Positions 25,577 to 32,081 of a stretch of 57,643 bases of DNA are shown here, piece after piece. Origin of the DNA: Thermoplasmatota archaeon (lineage in GTDB: Archaea > Thermoplasmatota > Thermoplasmata > Thermoplasmatales > Thermoplasmataceae). The translations under genes were made by a program, and so were the position numbers. The DNA lies in the NCBI GenBank assembly GCA_023484105.1, contig JAMDBD010000003.1, positions 1-57,643 of the forward strand. Direction: 5' to 3'. A model generated the notes under the pieces. That model made no database searches and was not told the origin of the DNA. It saw nothing but the letters and a program-made list of their open reading frames with translations. Position 1 is the stretch's first letter; every line of letters starts with the position of its first letter.

Positions 25577-26824
25577 TTATGACGTAAAAGCTGCAAGCAC
25601 TGCAGTCAGAATGATTGTTAACGATACTGCCAGGAAAATCTTTGACTCTCTGGATGAAAGGGCCAGATCCCCCATAATCTTTCTGTTCCGACCAATCATC
25701 CAGAGCATTGTCAGTGGTGCGATGAGTGTGAATACAAAGAAAATGAGGAGATAGAGCACAAGTCTTACGAGGTAAGGAGGATTTAAGAAGATCACTATAA
25801 CCGCTGCAGGCAGGCTCTCTACAATATATAGCATCCAGTAGGAGCTTTTCTTCAGATTCAGGGATTCAGCAACACCCCAGGCACTTCCCAGGGATATCAC
25901 TATGAGCGCTATGAATCCAGCAGAGATAAGTCCGATTCCGAGAATATACGGTGATAATGAACCGGCCACAGGGGTTAAAACACTGCCCATCACGGCAGGT
26001 GACGTGAAGAAAGTTGAATGGGATGCATCACCAATGCCTGTAAATGCCATTTCGGCCAGTACCATTAAGAGTTCAGTGGCAACTGCACCCAAAAACGTCT
26101 CCCTTCTCATGATATCTAAGGATCTGGCTCTGGGCACATTCACACCGGCCAAATGGAGCTCCGCTGTCTTAATGCCCGTTGCTGAAGCCTGAAAAAAGAT
26201 CATGAATGGCATTATTACCGCTCCAACATTTGCTGCGATTAGAAAGAAGAACGACGGATTGGTCTCAATCAATACTGGATCAGCCAAATGGGAGGATAAG
26301 GGAATCAACCCTCTCAGAATAAGTGAAACCATGAGCGCGAATATCAGGACCGCTGATATTATCAGCAGAGGTTTTTCTGCCTTTGAATAACTCCTCTTTG
26401 TAACGATCAGGATATGGATTACATAAATCACGGGAATACTTAGTATAAGCGGTATGCCAATGATCTCCAGGGCAATGCCAATTCCAAGGTATTCTATTGC
26501 ATAAGTGACCATGTCAGACAGGGCCATGGGAATGGATACAATCTCTGATGTCAGCTTTCCGTAATTTTTTCTGACAACACTTCCCAGTCCCTCTCCTGTC
26601 GCTATACTTATTCTGCCTGCAAGCTCCTGGACTATATAAAGTGGAACTATGAGAACAAGCATTATCCAGATAAATCCATATCCGAAGGTGGCACCAGTCT
26701 GGGCAGCACCTATGTAGGAAGACACGTCCATGTCAGCCATCATCACCAGCCATGCGGGTCCGAACATGAGAATGGCATGGCGGTGAAGGAATCCGGGCCT
26801 CACTTTACGGTTTTTATTGCGCAT
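25577..26824 (-). CDS. Nramp-family metal ion transporter, non-canonical
   Basis: 415 residues with about eleven hydrophobic segments. The overall pattern is Nramp: an N-terminal GPAWLVMMAD segment, then GATFGYGFIWIMLVLIVPLYIVQELAGRISIATGEGLG. The TM1 metal-site motif, normally DPGN, reads DMDVSS; the TM6 motif, normally MPHN, reads MPFM with IFFQASATG after it. The methionine is kept but the metal-site surroundings differ, as in the Nramp-related branches whose cargo may be Mg2+ or another ion. A TATA-like box about 22 bases upstream suggests a leaderless mRNA. Confidence 0.82.
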   Translation of the reverse strand: MRNKNRKVRPGFLHRHAILMFGPAWLVMMADMDVSSYIGAAQTGATFGYGFIWIMLVLIVPLYIVQELAGRISIATGEGLGSVVRKNYGKLTSEIVSIPMALSDMVTYAIEYLGIGIALEIIGIPLILSIPVIYVIHILIVTKRSYSKAEKPLLIISAVLIFALMVSLILRGLIPLSSHLADPVLIETNPSFFFLIAANVGAVIMPFMIFFQASATGIKTAELHLAGVNVPRARSLDIMRRETFLGAVATELLMVLAEMAFTGIGDASHSTFFTSPAVMGSVLTPVAGSLSPYILGIGLISAGFIALIVISLGSAWGVAESLNLKKSSYWMLYIVESLPAAVIVIFLNPPYLVRLVLYLLIFFVFTLIAPLTMLWMIGRNRKIMGDLALSSRESKIFLAVSLTIILTAVLAAFTS

Positions 26825-26840
26825 TATATCAGTATCCTTT

Positions 26841-26850
26841 ATTTTATAAT
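26841..26850 (-). promoter_or_regulatory. Putative TATA box for the Nramp-type gene
   Basis: Minus-strand ATTATAAAAT centred about 22 bases before ATG 26824, preceded by a long A-rich run on that strand. Confidence 0.45.
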
Positions 26851-27340
26851 TTTTTCACAATGATAGGTTAGGTAAGCCAAAGTTGATATATAATATTTTA
26901 AGTAAAGTAGGGCGATCCAATTATTTTGGATCATAGAATGAACCCTGATTATCTAGGAGATAAGCAATCACTCTAAAAAGAACAACCCATCAAACTGAAG
27001 CGAGAGTGCCCTGGTAAGCGCAGTTCCGAAATGGAAACAGGCTGAGCTAAAATGCATGCGTTGAAAAGAATTTTCAGCAATTTAGACCAATTCCCGCATC
27101 CGAGTAAATGTAAGTCAGAATACCGCACAGCGGTGAATAGCAGAACATACAAAGACACTGGAAAATTTAAAGAGAAAGGTGATGATCAAAGAAATGGGAA
27201 CAAATCAATATAGTAAAATACATATGTGGTATCTTCAGAAACATTAACAGGAAACAGTCCAGGAAATATACTGCCCTGCAGTGGATTTTCAATTGCTTTA
27301 TAGATAGAATATCATCCGGAACAGGTTCTCAGATAAAACT
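26851..27340. other. Gene-free A/T-rich stretch
   Basis: About 490 bases with only short frames that match nothing I recognise. No hairpin, tRNA or transposase motif was found. It contains the promoter side of the Nramp gene and the downstream side of the DUF4870 gene, and may hold unrecognisable remains of older sequence. Confidence 0.5.
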
Positions 27341-27649
27341 TCACATGCTCTCTGCAATTTCTCCTATGACAGGGATTTTTATGTTTACACCATTATAAGC
27401 CCTATATCCTACAAACACGCCGTAAAGCCAGAGGAGAAATGCAAACAGGTCTACAAATATATTCAGAGGAAAAGGGGAAAATATGGAAAAGAATGAGATT
27501 ATTGTGATTGCAACCCCAAGAACAAATGCCTGTAGTGCGTGAAACCTCAAGTTCCTGTTCTTGCCCTGATTAAGGAACAGAACTATGATTCCAGAAAGCC
27601 ATGTGAGCAGGTATGCAAATATGTAGAGAATTTTATCGTCGGAATTCAT
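27341..27649 (-). CDS. DUF4870/Tic20-like small membrane protein
   Basis: 102 residues with three to four membrane segments: ILYIFAYLLTWLSGIIVLFL, a conserved loop NRNLRFHALQAFVLG, then AITIISFFSIFSPFPL and LFAFLLWLYGVFVGYRAYNG. The phrase RFHA(L)QA between helices one and two is typical of DUF4870. Function is unknown in the family. GGTGA lies 5-9 bases before the ATG, so it is probably translated from the same mRNA as the small gene just upstream. Confidence 0.78.
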   Translation of the reverse strand: MNSDDKILYIFAYLLTWLSGIIVLFLNQGKNRNLRFHALQAFVLGVAITIISFFSIFSPFPLNIFVDLFAFLLWLYGVFVGYRAYNGVNIKIPVIGEIAESM

Positions 27650-27663
27650 CTCTTCACCATCGT

Positions 27664-27810
27664 TTATTTTGAAAGCTTTTTTCTGAGAGCAGCGATCTCC
27701 TCCTGAATTGATTTATCAAGCGGATTTTTCTTAGCCTTGATCTCAAGTTCATCTATCTTATGTTCGATACTTTTTTTCTTTCTGTCAAGGTCTCTTTTGC
27801 CAAGGCCCAT
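27664..27810 (-). CDS. Small charged coiled-coil protein upstream of the DUF4870 gene
   Basis: A minus-strand frame of 48 codons (55 if it starts at ATG 27831). It is lysine- and glutamate-rich: MGLGKRDLDRKKKSIEHKID, then ELEIKAKKNPLDKSIQEEIAALRKKL, with heptad-like hydrophobic spacing that suggests a short coiled coil. The TATA-like box at 27832-27841 predicts transcription starting near the ATG at 27810, which decides the start. The stop is 14 bases before the DUF4870 start, so the two form an operon. No family is recognised. Confidence 0.6.
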   Translation of the reverse strand: MGLGKRDLDRKKKSIEHKIDELEIKAKKNPLDKSIQEEIAALRKKLSK

Positions 27811-27831
27811 AGGCATTAATGGCATATACAT

Positions 27832-27841
27832 ATTATAATAT
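27832..27841 (-). promoter_or_regulatory. Putative TATA box for the coiled-coil/DUF4870 operon
   Basis: A/T box reading TATTATAATA on the minus strand, about 26 bases before ATG 27810. The closer ATG at 27831 would overlap the promoter's own downstream flank and is disfavoured. Confidence 0.5.
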
Positions 27842-28260
27842 TTTTGTGCCGATGAAATTTATAACACATGAGGTTAAAATGCGTTCCTGTGCGGAATTTT
27901 AAAACAGTCAGAAAAAAATAGATGCCATATTGATTTTAATCTAAATTTTCAAAACCGTGGCGGCGAGCAGCAATGTGGGATCAAACGCAGGCCGGTCTAA
28001 ACCGGAGAGTACAAACATAAATTGAGGCAGCAGTAAACTGTTTTACAACCAGTTAATTCTGACAAATCCAGTGCATCGTTAAATGATTAATCATCAAGCG
28101 CAACAACGCCCTAAGGATTATAAAATGCGGAGTAGCACAAAATATGTACCTAAAAGAGATATGCAACGTATATGCCTGCGGCAGATGTCGAATATCGATC
28201 CAGAGAACATCCAGTTAAAAGCTCTGGAAAAAAGTTGGGCATATCCAGGAAGGTGAGGAA
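27842..28260. other. Gene-free stretch before pirin, with a small hairpin
   Basis: About 420 bases. It contains a perfect 5-bp hairpin (CCGGT CTAA ACCGG, 27992-28005) after a short frame ending RGGEQQCGIKRRPV, which may be the last trace of an IS605-type tnpB right end. A TATA-like ATTATAAAAT at 28117-28126 could drive pirin, and AGGTGAGG at 28251-28258 is the pirin ribosome binding site. A 43-codon frame at 28125-28256 is not convincing. Confidence 0.4.
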
Positions 28261-29181
28261 GTGAAACAGACTAGAAAGACCGTGGTATCATCAATACTTC
28301 CAGCGGAAACAAGAGACGGGGCCGGAGTTAAGCTTCACAGAGTATTCGGCGGTATGAGTACCGTAACAATGACTGATCCATTCCTCCTGCTGGATCATTT
28401 CGGATCGAACAGGATAGAGGATTACATTTCAGGTTTCCCATGGCATCCGCACCGGGGCATAGAGACAGTGACCTACCTGATGGAGGGTAAGGTAGACCAT
28501 GAGGATAGTGTGGGACATAGGGGAACAATTTATCCGGGAGATATTCAATGGATGACCGCTGGCTCAGGAATCTTTCACCAGGAAATGCCAGCGCCGCTTA
28601 ACGAAAGGGAGCCTGAAGAACTCCTTAAATCTACTGGCCTTACAACGAATGTGAGTGGTTTTCAACTATGGGTAAACATATCTGCTAGGGAAAAAATGAC
28701 CAAGCCGAAATACAGGGCAATGAAAAACGGGTCTGTACCGGTGGTTGACGATGATGGCGGCTCCATGGTAAAGATTGTTGCAGGATCATTCGAGGGAATT
28801 CAGGGGGCACTCAGGTATGGGACAGAAACGGATCCTACATATCTTGAAATCAGGATGCCCGAAGAAACCGAATTTAAATATTATTTCAGAGAGGGACGGA
28901 CGGCCATTATCTACCTGGTTACAGGTTCAATTTCTATAAATGCGTCAGAGATCTTTTCAGGCATGAGAGGAATAATTCTTTCCCGGAGTGGAAGCGAGGT
29001 TTCCATAAAAACAGGAGATTCACCATCTAGGTTTCTCATTCTTTCGGGCAACCCCCTGAATGAACCTGTTTACTGGTATGGCCCCATTGTGATGAACACA
29101 AGAGAGCAGATAGAGGAAGCATTATCTGACCTGAAAAGCGGAAGATTCGTAAGGGAGAAAGAACCCGACTTCGTAGAATGA
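28261..29181 (+). CDS. Pirin family protein
   Basis: 306 residues from GTG 28261, with AGGTGAGG ending 2-3 bases upstream. The bicupin fold of pirin is clear: FGGMSTVTMTDPFLLLDHFG, the metal ligands in WHPHRGIETVTYLMEG and in SGIFHQE, and GFQLWVNI. The second cupin and the C-terminal NEPVYWYGPIVMNTREQIEEAL complete it. Some pirins have quercetin 2,3-dioxygenase activity; the role in archaea is not known. It is the last intact gene before the decayed region to its right. Confidence 0.93.
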   Translation: MKQTRKTVVSSILPAETRDGAGVKLHRVFGGMSTVTMTDPFLLLDHFGSNRIEDYISGFPWHPHRGIETVTYLMEGKVDHEDSVGHRGTIYPGDIQWMTAGSGIFHQEMPAPLNEREPEELLKSTGLTTNVSGFQLWVNISAREKMTKPKYRAMKNGSVPVVDDDGGSMVKIVAGSFEGIQGALRYGTETDPTYLEIRMPEETEFKYYFREGRTAIIYLVTGSISINASEIFSGMRGIILSRSGSEVSIKTGDSPSRFLILSGNPLNEPVYWYGPIVMNTREQIEEALSDLKSGRFVREKEPDFVE

Positions 29182-29490
29182 CAATATAGAATTGATAATG
29201 AGCAATTCAACAAAAAAGGACTGATAAAGCCTGTAGATTCAGAGCGCCTCAAACTCCACAGTCTACAGATGCTGAGTTCACGGCCAAATTACAATGACTG
29301 GTTCACCAGGGAACTTTAAAATTAGCAGATATCGCAGAAATGCCAGAGAATTTCCGCAAACGTAACATCTTGCCGGAGCAGACGCCATAATTAGGGGTAG
29401 GTTAACCAAAAACCATCTTGCAAACCTGGAATGTGCTACTGGGGGACATTATGGCCGGAGAATGCATAACGTCCAAAAAGTTGTGTAAAT
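29182..29490. other. Gene-free stretch between pirin and the IS256 fragment
   Basis: 309 bases with no credible gene. The last 20 bases (29471-29490, starting GTCCAAAAAGTT) lie just outside the transposase stop and look like a candidate terminal inverted repeat of the insertion sequence. No partner repeat could be found on the other side. Confidence 0.4.
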
Positions 29491-29829
29491 TTAAGGATAC
29501 CTCTTCTGGAACATTTCGCTGATACGATCCATGCATTTATAGAATACTCTCATTGTTCTCTTTGACCATCGTTCATTTATCTCAGAAGACCTGAGATATA
29601 TGATATTCATGGCACTCTCCTCCGATGGCAGCGAATTAATGATCTTTATATTGCGCCTTATTTCCCTGTTCATTCGTTCGATCAGATTCGTTGAATGTAT
29701 TGATCTCCTGATGGATTCAGGATAATCGCAGTACATCAGCAATATTCCTGGATTCTTTTCCATACTGTATACCGGTCTTGATACCTGATAGCCATTTATT
29801 CCTGAATTCTGTAAATTGATCTCTATCAT
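29491..29829 (-). pseudogene. IS256/Mutator-family transposase, C-terminal fragment
   Basis: 112 codons only. The frame carries the C-terminal block of IS256 transposases: DYPESIRRSIHSTNLIERMNREIRR, the motif that ends the catalytic domain, then NSLPSEESAMNIIYLRSSEINERWSKRTM. A full transposase has about 400 residues. The DDE catalytic aspartates and the DNA-binding N-terminus are missing; the 230 bases upstream show no transposase-like frame. It is therefore an immobile relic. Confidence 0.85.
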
Positions 29830-30062
29830 ACATTGGAGTATTCAATTATTAGACTGACAATAGAAAGGAAAATTAACAGTTATATGCCCAGGGTACTTTT
29901 GGTGAAAAAACCCGGTTATGTTGATTCAAACAGTGAGATCTTATAGCATTTGTTTTGCATGAAGGAAAAATTGATCCATTGTCAAAAACCTTCATGATTA
30001 AACATAGAAAAACAAGCAGAGCAAATGAAAAATGAAAAGCTTTAGGATAAAGAGCTAATGAC

Positions 30063-30845
30063 TCATCCACCATGCTTAAAATCAGCATACAGAAGCATTC
30101 CGCCGTCAACGAATAGGGAAGTGCCAGTTATATAACTTGCAAGATCGCTTGAAAGAAACACTGCTGCCTTTGCTATCTCGTCAGTTTCACCCATCCTCTC
30201 CATCGGTATCTTATCAAGCAAATCCTTTAAGGTTTCAGGGTTCCCCCAGACATCCTTGTTAATTGGCGTCTTTATGGCGCCGGGTCCAATTGCAACAACT
30301 CTTATCCCTTTATCAGCAACTTCCTGTGCGAGTGTTTTAGTAAACATCGAAAGGCCAGCCTTGGCGGCACAATATGCAGTGTATCCTGTCCATGGAATTG
30401 TCTCGTGTACAGATGTTATGTTTATTATAACCCCACGGGATTTCTTCTCCATCCTAACAATGGCCTCTCTGGCACAGAAATAAGGTCCAAGAAGATTTAT
30501 TCCAATAACTTTCTCCCAGTCGGCTGGATTATCATGACCACACAAGGCTCTTTTTCCGTCTATTCCTGCATTGTTGACAAGAATATCAATAGGTCCGAGT
30601 TCCCTGTCAATCTGTGCGAAAAGGGTCTGAACAGCTTCCAGGCTGGCAACATCTCCTCCAAACACCTTCGCGTTTCCGCCTTCATTAATGATCTCCTGTG
30701 CTATGGCTTCTGCCTGGGTTTTCTCGGAATGATAATGAACAGCAACAGACGCGCCCGCCTTAGCTAAATACTTAACAATAGAAGCTCCCAGGCCAGAGCT
30801 GGATCCTGTCACAAGTGCAACTCTACCTGTAAGGTCTACCTTGAT
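30063..30845 (-). CDS. Short-chain dehydrogenase/reductase (SDR), glucose-1-dehydrogenase-like, start codon unclear
   Basis: The family N-terminus VDLTGRVALVTGSSSGLG (the Gly-rich NAD(P) loop) is encoded from about 30842, but no ATG, GTG or TTG occurs between it and an in-frame TAG near 30880. The first usable start is GTG 30812, inside the loop, which would delete the first beta-strand. The rest is intact: LVNNAGIDGKRAL, the Ser in NITSV, the YxxxK pair in GYTAYCAAKAG, and FLSSDLASYITGTSLFVDGG. Either a non-standard start codon is used or the start has been lost. Substrate unknown; glucose or another sugar is typical of close relatives. Confidence 0.7.
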   Translation of the reverse strand: MKVDLTGRVALVTGSSSGLGASIVKYLAKAGASVAVHYHSEKTQAEAIAQEIINEGGNAKVFGGDVASLEAVQTLFAQIDRELGPIDILVNNAGIDGKRALCGHDNPADWEKVIGINLLGPYFCAREAIVRMEKKSRGVIINITSVHETIPWTGYTAYCAAKAGLSMFTKTLAQEVADKGIRVVAIGPGAIKTPINKDVWGNPETLKDLLDKIPMERMGETDEIAKAAVFLSSDLASYITGTSLFVDGGMLLYADFKHGG

Positions 30846-31296
30846 CCCTGTGAAAATTTTTGCTTCCGATTTCGTGGTCTAGGTATAACTTCAACACATT
30901 ATAATGTTAATGATTGGCCTATGATAAATAGTGAGGCATAATGAATTTAACAAAGGTGAATGAAAAACTGAAAATTGTAAGAAACATCATGCCCTTGGAA
31001 AAACAAGAAATTTGAGAGGTTTTTCCGTTTATTCTGAAATTGTATGATTTTTTGAATTCCTCACTCTTCATGCATATTGCTATGCCGACTTAAAATGATA
31101 CAATAATACATTGTTAAATTGTGAGAAATAGAAACATGCACTGGTCCCGTATTATACGGATCCAGAATTAGAAAACTTGGTATTCATGATTTTTGATAAG
31201 GGAGATACGTACTTACCAATAGTTCATTTCTCTTAATATGATCTAAAAGAATGGGCTTTTCGGGTCAACCGGGATATCCGGGCACGGAGATCAAAG
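30846..31296. other. Gene-free A/T-rich stretch
   Basis: About 450 bases between the SDR gene and the glycosyltransferase pseudogene. A minus-strand TATA-like CATTATAATG near 30890-30900 could serve the SDR gene. Otherwise no frame, RNA or repeat was recognised. Confidence 0.45.
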
Positions 31297-31816
31297 ATGA
31301 AAGAACTGTCCGTGGAAATACCAGCAAACAACGAGGCAGAAAATTTGCCTCTAATCGTTGAGAAGTTGGAGGAATTACCAGTTGATATGGAGATCATCGT
31401 AACAGATGGCAAAAGGCCGGATGGAACAGCAGTGTGGCGGAAGAACTTACCTTAAGATACAAGAACATCAAAGCCCTAAAAAAGACCAGGGGTATGGGGC
31501 TTGCTTCTGCAATCTAAGATGGCATGAGAATCTGCGATGGAAATTACATAGCAGTAATGGACGCTGATCTTCAACACCCACCTGAGATATTACCTCTCCT
31601 TCTGAAGAGGGCAAAGGAAGGCAACGATATTGTTATAGTTTCGAGGTACGTCAACGACGGCGGGTCGAAAAATTCAGTTATTACAGGAGAATAGCTTCAA
31701 AACGTTACACCTTCATCGCACACGTGATGCTTAGGGAAACAGGATCAGCCCGTGATCCCCTATCAGGGTTCTTCATATTTAAAAGAGATATTTTAACGAG
31801 AAAACGGGATTTCTAA
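31297..31816 (+). pseudogene. Dolichyl-phosphate mannosyltransferase-like GT2 pseudogene
   Basis: Translation in switching frames gives a clear GT2 enzyme: MKELSVEIPANNEAENLPLI, EIIVTDGKRPDGTA, then (frame change near 31432) VAEELTLRYKNIKALKKTRG and MGLASAI, an in-frame TAA at 31515-31517, DGMRICDGNYIAVMDADLQHP, VSRYVNDGG, and (second frame change near 31675) FSYYRRIASK to ARDPLSGFFIFKRD. The order of motifs matches DPM synthases, including the DADLQHPPE and DPLSGFF signatures. At least two frameshifts and one nonsense codon mean it cannot make a full enzyme. It also lacks everything after about residue 170. Confidence 0.85.
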
Positions 31817-31902
31817 TTACACTGCATGAGAAACAAGAGACTATGGGAAATTCTCAGAAATTTTAGGATATCTAAACCCTAAAATACACCGTAACACAAA
31901 AT

Positions 31903-31986
31903 GCGGAGGGCCGGATTCGAACCGGCGAATCCCTACGGAAACGGACCCTAAATCCGTCGCCTTTAACCTGGCTCGGCAACCTCCGC
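31903..31986 (-). tRNA. tRNA-Leu (anticodon TAG)
   Basis: 84 bases on the minus strand fold as a type II tRNA. The acceptor stem is GCGGAGG paired with CCTCCGC, the D-arm starts GCCGAGCCAGGTTAAAGGC, the anticodon stem is ACGGA/TCCGT around TTTAGGG, and the T-arm is GCCGG TTCGAAT CCGGC. The long variable arm and anticodon TAG (window 31948-31950) identify leucine. No intron is visible and CCA is not encoded. A TATA-like box about 38 bases upstream (near 32024) is consistent with its own promoter. Confidence 0.95.
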
Positions 31987-32046
31987 CTGAGACCGGATGC
32001 TCCATGAAAATAAAATACTGTATATTTTGAAAAAGAGGGCGGATGA

Positions 32047-32055
32047 AAATTTAAG
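32047..32055 (+). promoter_or_regulatory. Putative TATA box for the surface-protein gene
   Basis: AAATTTAAG centred about 31 bases before ATG 32082, implying a leader of only a few bases. It lies back-to-back with the tRNA-Leu promoter. Confidence 0.45.
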
Positions 32056-32081
32056 TAAAACGGTGATTTGCCGATTTCGGC

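Noticed and set aside
28125-28256. 43-codon ORF just before pirin
   Set aside because: No binding site, its ATG overlaps the TATA-like box and the product matches nothing; more likely leader sequence.
29873-30109. 78-codon minus-strand frame between the IS256 relic and the SDR gene
   Set aside because: Hydrophobic A/T-rich shadow with no homology to transposase; overlaps the SDR end.
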